Positions 5,785 through 14,823 of a stretch of DNA of 45,658 nt are shown here, in pieces. The DNA is taken from NCBI GenBank assembly GCA_964611125.1, contig CAZSZO010000030.1, positions 1 through 45,658 on the forward strand. The letters are read 5' to 3'. Source of the DNA: JAEUIX01 sp964611125. Its GTDB lineage: Bacteria; Planctomycetota; Phycisphaerae; Phycisphaerales; UBA1924. Position 1 is the stretch's first letter. The number at the start of each line of letters is the position of its first letter. Under the pieces are notes generated by a model. The model was given only the letters and a program-made list of their open reading frames with translations. It was not told the origin of the DNA and did no database searches. The translations under genes were made by a program, and so were the position numbers.

Positions 5785-8181
5785 GTGCGCCTGCGATCGC
5801 TGGACATCCTGGGGCCGGACGGGCCGGTGGCGCGGGCGATCGGGCCTGAGTTCGAGGCTCGCCCGCAGCAACTGGAGATGGCCGGGGCGGTTGAGCGGAC
5901 GCTGGCGGCCCGCGGCCGGCTGATCGTCGAGGCCGGGACGGGTGTTGGGAAGTCCTACGCCTATCTGACCCCGGCGATCCTGCGGGTGATGACCAGCAGC
6001 GAACGGGTGGTGGTGGCGACCAACACCATCGCGCTGCAAGAGCAGTTGATGAGCAAGGACATCCCGCGCCTCGCGGAGACGACGGGGGGCGGCGGAGCGG
6101 GGTCGGCAGGGGCGGGGTGGGGCCTTGATCCCAAGACCACGCGGGCGCTGAACGCCGCGCTCGTCAAGGGGCGGGGGAACTATGTCTCGATCCGGCGGCT
6201 GCGGCTGGCGTCGGAGCGGCAGGACAAGCTGTTTTCGGACGCCGCGGCGAGGCGGTCGCTGCATCAGATCGAGGACTGGGCGGTGGAGACGCTGGAAGGC
6301 TCGCTGAGCACGCTCCCGGGGCTGGAGCGGATGAGCGTGTGGGACCGTGTGCAGAGCGACAGCGACAACTGCATGGGCCAGAAGTGCCCGCATTACGGCG
6401 ACTGCTTCTATCAGAAGAGCCGGCGCGCGATGGAGGCGGCGAACCTGCTCGTCTGCAACCACGCGGTGTTCTTCAGCGATCTGGCCATGCGCGCGGCGGG
6501 GGTCCCGGGCTTCCTGCCCAGATACGACCACGTCATCATCGACGAGGCCCACAGCGCCGAGGACGCGGCGTGCGACCACTTCGGCCTGGCTCTCACGGAG
6601 TCGCGCGTCGAGCATTTTCTGGGCGTGCTGCACCACACCCGGTCGCAGAAGGGCTACCTCGCCCAGTTGGCCCTGGCGGTGTCGAACACGCAGGCGGTGG
6701 ATGGGGCCCTCTACGCGGTGCACGCGGCCCTTGACGCGTCGCGGGCGTTCTTTGACAGCCTGCTGGACGTGGCCCGTCGGCGCGACCCGGCGCTCCTCAA
6801 GAGCGGGCGGGTGCTGAGGCCCGATCTGGTCGACAATGTGCTCTCGCCGGCGATGAAGACGCTTGGCGCCCGCCTGCGGCTGCTCAAGGAGTCAGTGACG
6901 GCCGAGCAGGACATGTTCGAGCTCAACGCATACGCCATCCGGGCGGAGGCGATCGCCTTCGATGCCGACGCGCTGGTGTCGCAGGTGCGTGACGGGAGCG
7001 TGTACTGGCTCGAGACGGGCCAGATGGCTGACACCGACGCCGGCCCGGGGGAGCTGGCGGAGCAGGTGTCGTTTCCGCGAGGGTTCCGCGGGCGGACGCG
7101 GATCAAGCTGGCGTGCTCACCGATCGAGGTCGGGCCGGCCCTGGAGGAACACCTCTGGGGGCAGGAGATCGGGATCGTGCTCACGAGCGCGACCCTGGCC
7201 ACGAAGGGATCGTCGGCGGCGTCGGCTACGCCGGCGCGGGTCCACCCCCAGCGGATCGCGGAGCCGGGGCCACGGTTCGTGAGCCTGGAGGACGAAGACG
7301 CCCCGGTGGAACAGGGCGATGTCGACATGCCAGCGCGGCCTGCAGCCCGGCCGGCTGGGCGGTCGGGACCGCCGGAGGTCGATCCGGCGTTCGGGCATCT
7401 GGCCGAGCGGCTGGGGTGCCGGCGGGCCGAGACGCTGCTGCTGGGGTCGCCGTTCAACCACGCCGCGCAGGCGGAGGTGCTGGTGGACCTCAGCGTGCCC
7501 GACCCGCGCGGAGGTGGTGGGGGTGGGGGGGGTGGGGGTGGGGGTGGCGATCGGGCGCGGGCCCAGGATCTGTACCACCAGGCCCTGGCCAACCGGGTGG
7601 CGCACCACGTCACGCAGACCGAGGGCGGGGCGTTCGTGCTGTTCACGAGCTTCGCGACGCTCAACGCGGTGGCGGAGCTGGTCAGCGGGGCGTTTGAGCG
7701 CGAGGGGCTGCCGCTGCTGGTGCAGGGGCGCGACGGACCGGCGGGCCGGCTGGTGATGAAGTTTCGGGAGGATGAGCGCTCGGTGCTCTTCGGCGCCGCG
7801 AGCATCTGGCAAGGGGTGGATGTCAAGGGGCGAGGGCTGCGGAACGTGGTGATCGTGAAGCTGCCCTTCGACCCGCCGGACCGGCCGATTGTGGAGGCGC
7901 GTGGGGAGCAGATCCGGGCCCGGGGCGGGAACCCCTTCGCCGATGATGCGCTTCCGCGGGCGATCCTGCGGTTCAAGCAGGGGTTCGGGCGGCTGATTCG
8001 CAGTCAGAACGACTTTGGACGGGTGGTGGTGCTCGACGCTCGGGTGGTGAACACCGGGTACGGCCGGCGGTTTCTCGAGGCTCTGCCCAAGGGTGTGCGG
8101 ATCTCGCAGGTTCGATCCGACCCCGTCGAGGGCGACAGCGGGCCAGATGGCGAGGCGGTGTACGAGCCGCCGACCTGGTGA
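5785..8181 (+). CDS. DinG/XPD-family ATP-dependent DNA helicase with iron-sulfur cluster
   Basis: A 798-residue superfamily 2 helicase. Walker A is GTGVGKS (51-57), the DEAH box is at 253-256, motif III-like LTSATLA is near 466, and motif VI is GFGRLIRSQ near the end. Between motifs Ia and II are four cysteines (C196, C201, C207, C224; CMGQKCPHYGDC then VCNH) in the pattern that ligates a 4Fe-4S cluster in DinG, XPD and FANCJ. Such enzymes unwind 5'-tailed DNA, R-loops and G-quadruplexes. After LTSATLA there is a disordered Pro/Ala-rich insert of about 55 residues, and residues 576-588 are thirteen consecutive glycines. Start GTG 5785 is supported by TATCAT 6 nt upstream. The two inserts look dispensable for the fold. 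Confidence 0.9.
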   Translation: MRLRSLDILGPDGPVARAIGPEFEARPQQLEMAGAVERTLAARGRLIVEAGTGVGKSYAYLTPAILRVMTSSERVVVATNTIALQEQLMSKDIPRLAETTGGGGAGSAGAGWGLDPKTTRALNAALVKGRGNYVSIRRLRLASERQDKLFSDAAARRSLHQIEDWAVETLEGSLSTLPGLERMSVWDRVQSDSDNCMGQKCPHYGDCFYQKSRRAMEAANLLVCNHAVFFSDLAMRAAGVPGFLPRYDHVIIDEAHSAEDAACDHFGLALTESRVEHFLGVLHHTRSQKGYLAQLALAVSNTQAVDGALYAVHAALDASRAFFDSLLDVARRRDPALLKSGRVLRPDLVDNVLSPAMKTLGARLRLLKESVTAEQDMFELNAYAIRAEAIAFDADALVSQVRDGSVYWLETGQMADTDAGPGELAEQVSFPRGFRGRTRIKLACSPIEVGPALEEHLWGQEIGIVLTSATLATKGSSAASATPARVHPQRIAEPGPRFVSLEDEDAPVEQGDVDMPARPAARPAGRSGPPEVDPAFGHLAERLGCRRAETLLLGSPFNHAAQAEVLVDLSVPDPRGGGGGGGGGGGGGDRARAQDLYHQALANRVAHHVTQTEGGAFVLFTSFATLNAVAELVSGAFEREGLPLLVQGRDGPAGRLVMKFREDERSVLFGAASIWQGVDVKGRGLRNVVIVKLPFDPPDRPIVEARGEQIRARGGNPFADDALPRAILRFKQGFGRLIRSQNDFGRVVVLDARVVNTGYGRRFLEALPKGVRISQVRSDPVEGDSGPDGEAVYEPPTW
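7516..7547 (+). repeat. G-quadruplex-forming poly-glycine tract inside the helicase gene
   Basis: Four or more G-runs (5, 8, 5 and 5 G) separated by single T bases on the coding strand, encoding part of the Gly13 stretch. This meets the usual G3+N1-7 quadruplex pattern with very short loops. Length polymorphism is possible at such a tract. Confidence 0.7.
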
Positions 8182-8187
8182 AGGGTT

Positions 8188-8209
8188 GGGCCGGGGGCAG
8201 GGGCAGGGG
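8188..8209 (+). repeat. Putative G-quadruplex in the leader of the HyuA-HyuB fusion gene
   Basis: GGG-CC-GGGGG-CA-GGGG-CA-GGGG lies on the sense strand of the 54-nt gap between the helicase stop and the next start. It ends 26 nt before the ATG. Confidence 0.5.
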
Positions 8210-8235
8210 AGAGGCGAGCGGGGAGTTGACCGGGC

Positions 8236-11200
8236 ATGAGCGGGCGCTGGCGGATCTGCATTGAGGCCGGGGGAACCTTCACCGATGGCGTGGCGGTGGC
8301 CCCGAGCGGTGAGGCGCGCCGGGCCAAGGTGCTCTCATCGGGGGTCATCCGGGGGCGGGTGCTGAACGTCGCGGCGAGTGCGGGGCAGGCGGCGGAGATC
8401 CATGGTCTGCCCAACAGCGAGCGGCTGGACCTGCGGGGAATGACGATCAGGGTCGTGGGGGGCGGGGCACTGGGCGTTCATCAGCAGGTGGAGCGAGCTG
8501 GGCTGATCACGGGGCACGCCGGACGGGTGGTGACTGTCGAGCCCTCTGCGGCCCTGGGTTTGACCAAGGGGGCGATAGTCGAAGTGGGCACGGGCGAATC
8601 GGCGACAGTGCTGGCGGCCCGATTGCTGACCGGCGCCCCGGCGGGGCGGCCGCTTCCGCCCGCCGACGTGCGGCTGGCCACCACGTGGGCAACCAACGCG
8701 CTGCTGGAGCGGCGCCTGACGCCGACGGTGCTGTTTGTGACACGCGGCTTCGGCGACCTGCTGCTGATCGGCGATCAGCGCCGACCTGACCTGTTCGCCC
8801 TCGACATCCGGCGGGATCCCCCGGTGGTGACGGGTGTGGTGGAGGTGGGCGGACGGCTGAAGGCCAGCGGGGATGAACTCCGGCCGCTTGAACTGGACGC
8901 CGCGGTCGAACAGGCCCGGGCGTGGCTGGCGCGCGGCGTGCGCAGCGCGGCGGTAGCGCTCCTGCACAGTTGGCGCAACCCTGAGCACGAGCAGCGCCTG
9001 GGCGCGGCCCTCGCCCAAGCGGGATTCGAGCATGTGTCGCTCTCAAGCCAATTGAGCCCGCGGATGCGGCTGCTGGCCAGGGCGAGGACCGCCGTGGTCA
9101 ACGCGGCGCTCTCCGGGGCGGTGGGGGGCTTTGTGCGCGGCGCCCGGGCGGGGTGGGGCGGGCGAGCGGGCGACGGCGACCCGGCGTGGGCGATGCAGGT
9201 CATGACGAGCGCAGGGGGCCTGTGCGATGCTGCATCGTTTGCGGCCAAGGACAGCCTGCTGAGCGGTCCGGCCGGGGGCGTCTGCGGGGCCCGGGCGATT
9301 GCCGCCAGGGCGGGGCTGGGCAAGGTGATCGCCTTCGACATGGGCGGTACGAGCACGGATGTCACGCGCATCGATGGCGCGGCGGAGCTCACCGTCACCC
9401 ATCGCGTGGCCGCCACCGAGCTCATGGCGCCGGCGCTGGCCGTGCACAGTGTCGCGGCCGGGGGCGGGTCGATCTGCGGGCTCGAGCTGATCGAGCGGGC
9501 CGGCGCGGCGCCGGTGGCGCGGCCGGTTGTGGGCCCGCGCAGCGCGGGGGCCGACCCGGGCCCCGCCTGCTACGGGCGAGGCGGGCCGTTGACGCTTACC
9601 GATGTCAACCTGCTGCTGGGTCGGCTCGATCCTGCAACGTTCAAGATCCCCGTCGATGCGGACGCAGCCCGGGTGGCGCTGCGTGCGGTGCGCGAGGGCG
9701 CCATGGCGCGGGGCGCCGAGCTGCCCGGTGAGGAGGCCCTGCTTGAGGGATTCGTGCGGCTGGCTGACGAGCGGATGGCCCAGGCGATCCGGGTGATCTC
9801 CGTCCGGAAGGGGTACGACCCGCGCGAGTACGCGCTCGTGGCCTTCGGCGGGGCGGGCGGGCAGCACGCCTGCGCTGTGGCGGGCGAACTGGGGATCCGA
9901 ACGGTCGTCATCCCCGGCGAGTGCAGCGTGCTGAGCGCGCTGGGCCTGCACGCCGCGGCGGCGCAGGTGGTGAAGGAGGAGCAGACGCTGGCGCCCCTGA
10001 ATGAGCACCCGGGCGGAGTTGCGGAAGCGTTCCAGCGGCTCGCCGGCGCGGCGGAGGCGGAGCTGCGGGCGCGCGGGGAGCGGGCCGCACGCATCACCCG
10101 CACAGCGCGGCTTCGTTATCGCGGGCAGGACCACGCGCTCGACCTGCCGTGGACCCCGGGGACGGATCTCGGGGCGGCCTTTGAGGAGCGATCGCGCGTG
10201 ATTTTCGGTCACGTGATTCCGGGCCGGGCCGTGGAGGTTGAGTCGCTGCGGGTGGTCGCCGAGGGCCCGGAGGGCGATGGGCTGGAGGGGCAGGTGAGCG
10301 AACTGCAGGTGGAGGCCCGGCGCGAGGCGAGGGTGTTCCTGCATGGCGCCTGGCGGCGGGCCCCGGTGCTCGCCCCCGCGGCGCTCGGAGCAGGCTCGGC
10401 GAGCTCCGGTGGCGCCGAGGGACCGATGCTCGTGGTGATGGAGGGGTCAATTGCGGTCGTGCCGTCGGGCTGGCGGGCTTCGCTGACCCCGCGGGGCGAC
10501 CTGCGGCTGGATCGGTCGGGCGCTGAGCCTGCTGTCGAGGCGGCGTCGGGCGCGGCGGCCGTCGGCGCAGCGGGCGGGTGGGAAGGGAGCGGGCCGGCAG
10601 GAAGCGAAATCGAGATCGAGCTGATGGGCGGCCGGCTGGAATCGCTCGGCGAGGCCATGGGCGAACTGCTCGGCCGCACGGCCCTGTCAACCAGCGTGAA
10701 GGAGCGGCTCGACTACTCCTGCGCCCTCCTCGATGCGCAGGGCCGGTTGGTCGTGAGCGCCCCGCACGTGCCGGTCCATCTGGGCGCGCTGGGCGTCTGC
10801 GTGCGGCTGCTGCGCGGCGCGGCGCCGATGGCCGCCGGCGATGTGGTATTCACCAATCACCCGGGTTTCGGCGGTTCGCACCTGCCCGACGTGACGCTGG
10901 TCGCTCCAGCCTTCGATGACGCGGGCGTCTTGATCGGTTACGCGGCGTGCCGAGCCCACCACGCCGAGATCGGGGGCACGCGTCCCGGCTCGATGCCGCC
11001 CGATGCCCGATGCCTGGCTGAGGAGGGCGTGGTCATCAGGCCAACGCTGCTGGCCAGGGGGGCCGGAGCGGGCGGGGGCGGGAAGGGCGAGGCGGCCGGG
11101 GTTGGGGGCGGCGTGCCCGACTGGGAGGGCGTCCGCCGGATGTTCACCCAAGGGCCGCACCCGACCCGGGCGATCGACGACAATCTTGCGGATCTCGCCG

Positions 11201-12312
11201 CCCAGCTCGCGGCCGTGCGCATGGGCGTTGACGGCCTCGCCCGCGCCGCCCGCGAGCGGGGGAGCGAGGCCGTGGGCGCCGCGATGGCCAGCCTGCTCGC
11301 ACGGGCCGAGGCGCACGCCAGCGCGGCGGTGGCCCGGTGCGGCCTGCCCGATGGGGGCGAGGTTTGGGCCGAGAGCCGGATGGATGATGGCTGGCCGCTG
11401 CGAGCGGCGCTGCGGCGCACCGGTCACCGACTCACGATCGACTTCTCAGGCTCCGGCCCAGTTCACCCCGGCAACCTGAACGCGCCGCTGGCGGTCACGT
11501 ACAGCGCGGTGATGTACGCCATCCGGCTGCTGGTGACTGCGGCGGCCGGTGGCGGTCGGCCGGAGGGGCGCGATGAGCCGCTCAGCGTGCCGCTGAATGA
11601 CGGCCTGATGGGCGTGGTTGACCTGATCCTGCCCGAGGGGCTGCTCGATCCGCCGTTTGCGAGCGGGTCAGCGGGCGCGGCGGACGACCCTTCGCGACTC
11701 CCGGCGGTGGCGGGCGGAAATGTCGAGACCAGCCAGCGCGTGGTGAACCTGCTGCTGAGGGCCCTGGGCCTGCTGGCCGAAAGCCAGGGAACGATGAACA
11801 ACCTGCTCTTCGGCGACGCCCGGCTTGGCTACTACGAGACCCTAGGCGGCGGCGCCGGGGCGGGGCCGGGCTTTGACGGCGCCTCCGGAGTGCACACGCA
11901 CATGACCAACACCGCCATCACCGACCCAGAGGTGCTCGAGCACCGCTACCCGGTGCGGCTTGACCGCTTCGCGATCAGGCCCGGATCGGGCGGGGCCGGC
12001 GTGGCGGGCCCGGGTGGGCGTGGCGGCGATGGACTGGTGCGCGAGCTGACGTTCCTGGCGCCGCTGTCGGTGTCGCTCCTGACCAGCAGCCGCGTGACCG
12101 GGCCGGTGGGGATGCGCGGCGGGTCGGCTGGCGCACCGGGGCGACAGTGCGTCATCCGCGCGGGCGGGGCGATCGAGTCGCTTCCTTCCGTCGCCGCGGT
12201 CGATGTTGAGCCTGGCGATCAGCTCATCGTGGAGACGCCGGGCGGGGGCGGGTGGGGCGATGTACCATCGCCAGATGCCGCCCAGCCCGCCAAACCCGCC
12301 CCATCCGCCTGA
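8236..12312 (+). CDS. Fused HyuA-HyuB hydantoinase / 5-oxoprolinase-like protein
   Basis: A 1358-residue single-chain protein in the ATP-dependent 5-oxoprolinase/N-methylhydantoinase family. The A part (about 1-690) has the nucleotide-binding GGTFTD (12-17), ATTWATNALLER (from 148), and FDMGGTSTDV with D368. The B part (about 795-1345) begins GGRLESLGEAMGELLGRTAL and includes SVKERLDYSCALLDAQGRL. In many bacteria A and B are separate genes; the fused order matches eukaryotic OPLAH-type enzymes. The interval between GGTFTD and ATTWATNA is longer than usual, suggesting an insertion of about 50-60 residues. An Ala/Gly-rich linker (about 760-793) joins the halves. GGGGAG about 10 nt before ATG 8236 serves as ribosome site. 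Oxoprolinase versus hydantoinase specificity cannot be decided here. Confidence 0.87.
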   Translation: MSGRWRICIEAGGTFTDGVAVAPSGEARRAKVLSSGVIRGRVLNVAASAGQAAEIHGLPNSERLDLRGMTIRVVGGGALGVHQQVERAGLITGHAGRVVTVEPSAALGLTKGAIVEVGTGESATVLAARLLTGAPAGRPLPPADVRLATTWATNALLERRLTPTVLFVTRGFGDLLLIGDQRRPDLFALDIRRDPPVVTGVVEVGGRLKASGDELRPLELDAAVEQARAWLARGVRSAAVALLHSWRNPEHEQRLGAALAQAGFEHVSLSSQLSPRMRLLARARTAVVNAALSGAVGGFVRGARAGWGGRAGDGDPAWAMQVMTSAGGLCDAASFAAKDSLLSGPAGGVCGARAIAARAGLGKVIAFDMGGTSTDVTRIDGAAELTVTHRVAATELMAPALAVHSVAAGGGSICGLELIERAGAAPVARPVVGPRSAGADPGPACYGRGGPLTLTDVNLLLGRLDPATFKIPVDADAARVALRAVREGAMARGAELPGEEALLEGFVRLADERMAQAIRVISVRKGYDPREYALVAFGGAGGQHACAVAGELGIRTVVIPGECSVLSALGLHAAAAQVVKEEQTLAPLNEHPGGVAEAFQRLAGAAEAELRARGERAARITRTARLRYRGQDHALDLPWTPGTDLGAAFEERSRVIFGHVIPGRAVEVESLRVVAEGPEGDGLEGQVSELQVEARREARVFLHGAWRRAPVLAPAALGAGSASSGGAEGPMLVVMEGSIAVVPSGWRASLTPRGDLRLDRSGAEPAVEAASGAAAVGAAGGWEGSGPAGSEIEIELMGGRLESLGEAMGELLGRTALSTSVKERLDYSCALLDAQGRLVVSAPHVPVHLGALGVCVRLLRGAAPMAAGDVVFTNHPGFGGSHLPDVTLVAPAFDDAGVLIGYAACRAHHAEIGGTRPGSMPPDARCLAEEGVVIRPTLLARGAGAGGGGKGEAAGVGGGVPDWEGVRRMFTQGPHPTRAIDDNLADLAAQLAAVRMGVDGLARAARERGSEAVGAAMASLLARAEAHASAAVARCGLPDGGEVWAESRMDDGWPLRAALRRTGHRLTIDFSGSGPVHPGNLNAPLAVTYSAVMYAIRLLVTAAAGGGRPEGRDEPLSVPLNDGLMGVVDLILPEGLLDPPFASGSAGAADDPSRLPAVAGGNVETSQRVVNLLLRALGLLAESQGTMNNLLFGDARLGYYETLGGGAGAGPGFDGASGVHTHMTNTAITDPEVLEHRYPVRLDRFAIRPGSGGAGVAGPGGRGGDGLVRELTFLAPLSVSLLTSSRVTGPVGMRGGSAGAPGRQCVIRAGGAIESLPSVAAVDVEPGDQLIVETPGGGGWGDVPSPDAAQPAKPAPSA
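12263..12268 (+). promoter_or_regulatory. TACCAT -10-like hexamer inside the upstream gene, before aroA
   Basis: TACCAT lies exactly 6 nt before the aroA ATG at 12275, within the last 50 nt of the HyuA-HyuB coding sequence. It implies an internal promoter giving a leaderless aroA transcript. Confidence 0.5.
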
Positions 12313-13831
12313 CCCGGCCGGTTCTCCGGCCAGCCTGATGGATGTTGCGGAGCTGGCCTGCGACCGTCTGCCGCCGGCGATCGTCATCCCGCGGCTCAGC
12401 GCGCCCTTTGATGCCGAGGTCCGTCCCCCCGGCTCCAAGTCGATCACCAACCGCGTGCTGCTGCTGGCGGCTCTGGCGGAGGGCGAAAGCGTCCTCAGCG
12501 GCGCCCTGATCGACGCCGACGACGCCCGCGTGATGCTGCGGGCCCTCGAGCAGTTGGGGGCGGAGGTCCATCTTGAGCAGAGCCCCGACGAGCGGGCGGC
12601 TGGGAGCGCCACCGTGCGGATCACCGGCGTTGGGGGGCGGTGGCGGCCGCGCGCGCCGCGCCCCGTGCTCGACCTGCACAATGCCGGCACGGCCACGCGA
12701 TTTCTGACGGCCTCGGCGCTGTTGTGCGAGCCGGATCTGGGCCCGGTGACGATCGATGGCAACGCCCGCATGCGCGAGCGGCCGATCGGCGAGCTGGTGG
12801 CCGGGCTGCGGGCCCTGGGGGTGAGAGTGGATTGCCCGGTCCGCGAGGGCTTCCCGCCGCTGGTCGTCCACCCGCCGGCTGCGCTCGACCGCCTGCGGTC
12901 CTCGGTCATGCTCTCAACCACGCAGTCGAGCCAGTTCATTTCGGCGCTGATGCTCGTGGCGCCGTTCCTGCCACTGGGGCTGGAGTTGCTCTTGCAGGAG
13001 CCGGTCACGTCGGCGTCGTATGTCGAAATGACCGCCGGGGTTCTGGTGGAAGCCGGCGTGCGGGTGGAAGCCGGGGCGCGGGTGGAGGGCGCCCAGGCGG
13101 CCCCGGGCCATCTCGCGCTGCGGATCGCGCACGCTTCGCCCACGCTCCGGGCCTTCCGGGCGGATGTGCCGCCCGACGAGAGCGGCCTGGCGTTCTTCCT
13201 CGCCGCGACGGCCATCGTGCCCGGGGCCCGACTGCGGCTCCCCGGCGGTCGTTCGCTCGCGCCGCTGGGTGGTGGGCCCGGGCGGCTGGTCGGTCGGGCA
13301 GGTGAGTCGACGGTCGCCCGCCCGGCGGACCAGCGGGCGGCCTTCCTGGCCGCTGGGCTCGGGCTTTCCGGCGATGCGATCACCGCCGTCGGCCCGGCTC
13401 AGGTCCGCTCCATGCAGCTGGACCTGAGCCTGATCCCCGACGAAGCCATGGCCCTCTCCGTCGCGGCGTGCTTCGCTCCGGGTCCATCAACGTTCACGGG
13501 CCTGAAGACCCTGCGCGTCAAGGAGACCGATCGCCTCGCGGCGCTCCAGATTGAGCTGACCAAGCTCGGGGCCCGGGTTGAGATCATCACGACGCGGGAC
13601 GATGAAGCGCTGCGGATCACGCCTCCGCCGGCCCTCGGCGCCCTGAGTCACGCCGACGCGCCGCCGCCGATGGTGACATTCGACACCTATGACGACCACC
13701 GCATGGCGATGTCGCTGGCCCTGGTCGGGCTGCGCCGCGGGAACGTCGTGATCCGGGACCCCGCGTGCGTCCGCAAGACCTACCCGACCTACTGGCGAGA
13801 CCTCGCCCGCCTCTACCGGCAGGGCGGCTGA
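12275..13831 (+). CDS. aroA: 3-phosphoshikimate 1-carboxyvinyltransferase (EPSP synthase)
   Basis: EPSP synthase joins phosphoenolpyruvate to shikimate-3-phosphate in the shikimate pathway. Signatures in order: PGSKSITNR, LHNAGTATRFLTA, NARMRERPIGEL, STTQSSQFISALM, PDESGLAFFLAA, LIPDEAMALSVAACFA, LRVKETDRLAAL and YDDHRMAMSLALVGLR. At 518 residues it is longer than the usual 430-450; the extra length is a proline-rich N-terminus (MPPSPPNPPHPP) plus loops before the NAGTATRF block and before the catalytic PDEAM region. ATG 12275 is preferred over ATG 12260 and ATG 12341 because TACCAT is 6 nt upstream. The first 38 nt overlap the previous gene in another frame. The poly-Pro start may need EF-P. 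Confidence 0.92.
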   Translation: MPPSPPNPPHPPDPAGSPASLMDVAELACDRLPPAIVIPRLSAPFDAEVRPPGSKSITNRVLLLAALAEGESVLSGALIDADDARVMLRALEQLGAEVHLEQSPDERAAGSATVRITGVGGRWRPRAPRPVLDLHNAGTATRFLTASALLCEPDLGPVTIDGNARMRERPIGELVAGLRALGVRVDCPVREGFPPLVVHPPAALDRLRSSVMLSTTQSSQFISALMLVAPFLPLGLELLLQEPVTSASYVEMTAGVLVEAGVRVEAGARVEGAQAAPGHLALRIAHASPTLRAFRADVPPDESGLAFFLAATAIVPGARLRLPGGRSLAPLGGGPGRLVGRAGESTVARPADQRAAFLAAGLGLSGDAITAVGPAQVRSMQLDLSLIPDEAMALSVAACFAPGPSTFTGLKTLRVKETDRLAALQIELTKLGARVEIITTRDDEALRITPPPALGALSHADAPPPMVTFDTYDDHRMAMSLALVGLRRGNVVIRDPACVRKTYPTYWRDLARLYRQGG

Positions 13832-13860
13832 GGCGCCGGGCGACGTCCCCAAAAACACAA

Positions 13861-13884
13861 GGAGGCCCGCCGAAGCGAGCCTCC
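13861..13884 (-). terminator. Rho-independent terminator of the CTERM protein gene
   Basis: GGAGGC pairs with GCCTCC, and inside it CGC pairs with GCG after one mismatch, around a CGAA loop. On the minus strand the hairpin is followed by TTGTGTTTTTGG. It therefore suits the minus-strand gene ending at 13933 and may also stop aroA readthrough from the other side. Confidence 0.65.
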
Positions 13885-13932
13885 CTGGTGTGATGCTGTG
13901 ATGCGTGCGTTTCGTGCTCGCTCCGGGCCGCG

Positions 13933-14823
13933 TTAGCGGCGGCGACGGAGCAGGGCGACGCCGCCCAGGCCCAGGACCGCCGCGGCGCCCGGAGTGGGGA
14001 CGCGGAAGAACTGGTTGCCGGGGACGAGGGTCAGGTCGACCGAGCCCAGGCCCGGGTAGTTGTTGAAGCCGTTGCCGCCGCCGTTGATGGCGCCGCCAAA
14101 GCCGCCGACGCCGCCGAGCCACTGGCTGGAGATCGTCGAGCCGTCGCCGCCGAGGATCGCGACGCTGACCAGGAACGAGGCTTCGTCGCTGTTGATGCCC
14201 AGAGCCGCCAGGGGGACCCGCAGGCCCATGCCGGTGGTCGCCGCGGCGTAGGCCGAGGCGGCGGCGGGGCTCAGGGCGCCGAAGCCGAACTCGCCGCCGG
14301 AGAACGAATCATTGAACGACGCGCGGATGTCGGGCGAGCCCGAGCCGCCGCCCAGGGCGAGGGCGTCGTTGGAGCGAGCCTGGCCGCCGACGAAGGTCGA
14401 GGCGGGCGTGCCGCCGATGTTGCCGTTGAAGTCGACGAAGATCCCGCCGGCGTTGCCGTTGGCGACGATCGCCGTCTGAGGGCGGAAGCCGGCGTCGAAG
14501 GTGAGGCCCGTGGCCCCGCCGCCGAAGCCGAACAGCCCGCTGGGCAGGGTCGCCGCGCCGCCGCCGCCGAGGTTGTCAACGAAGATCACGAAGCGCTCGT
14601 TGCCGGTGTTGATGCGGCCGGTGACGAGCAGGTCGAGGTTGCCGCCGCTGATCGAGGCGTACGCCGCGGCCAGGACGTTGTTGCCGCCGAAGGACGACTG
14701 CGTGTTCTGCACAGAGAACGCGCCGAGGGCCTGCTGAGCGGGGGTGATGGAATCGATCGCGGCCGAGGCCGCGCCAGCCGAGCTCGCAACGAGCACGGCG
14801 GCCACGCAAAGACGAATGTTCAT
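13933..14823 (-). CDS. Secreted protein with PEP-CTERM-like (VPTPGAA) sorting tail
   Basis: A 296-residue protein with a signal peptide at about residues 1-22 (LCVAAVLVASSAGAASA) and a Gly/Ala/Asn-rich body. The last 22 residues are VPTPGAA, a hydrophobic stretch (AVLGLGGVALL) and RRRR at the very end. This is the three-part plan of PEP-CTERM exosortase substrates, with PTPG replacing Pro-Glu-Pro. The tail is nearly the same as that of the 43553-44596 protein. A strong purine-rich ribosome site (GAGGAGAGAGAG) precedes the ATG. The body has no domain I recognise; it resembles extracellular 'choice-of-anchor' proteins in composition only. No exosortase gene is in the window. Confidence 0.78.
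   Translation of the reverse strand: MNIRLCVAAVLVASSAGAASAAIDSITPAQQALGAFSVQNTQSSFGGNNVLAAAYASISGGNLDLLVTGRINTGNERFVIFVDNLGGGGAATLPSGLFGFGGGATGLTFDAGFRPQTAIVANGNAGGIFVDFNGNIGGTPASTFVGGQARSNDALALGGGSGSPDIRASFNDSFSGGEFGFGALSPAAASAYAAATTGMGLRVPLAALGINSDEASFLVSVAILGGDGSTISSQWLGGVGGFGGAINGGGNGFNNYPGLGSVDLTLVPGNQFFRVPTPGAAAVLGLGGVALLRRRR

Noticed and set aside
4810..6723. Long upstream extension of the SUI1 frame over the PrsW-type and helicase genes
   Set aside because: Only the last 121 codons match a known family; the rest is antisense to two well-supported genes.
7510..7548. Poly-glycine tract as an assembly or frameshift artefact
   Set aside because: The frame stays open and helicase motifs continue correctly on both sides, so the tract length keeps the frame, although its exact length could still be uncertain.
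9043..10344. Minus-strand open frame of 433 codons inside the HyuA-HyuB gene
   Set aside because: Composition is Arg/Pro/His-rich without domain motifs, as expected for an antisense shadow.
12680..12715. aroA NAGTATRF with Phe at the position of E. coli Pro101 as a possible glyphosate-tolerance change
   Set aside because: Phe at this position occurs in ordinary EPSP synthases of other phyla, so no unusual tolerance can be inferred.
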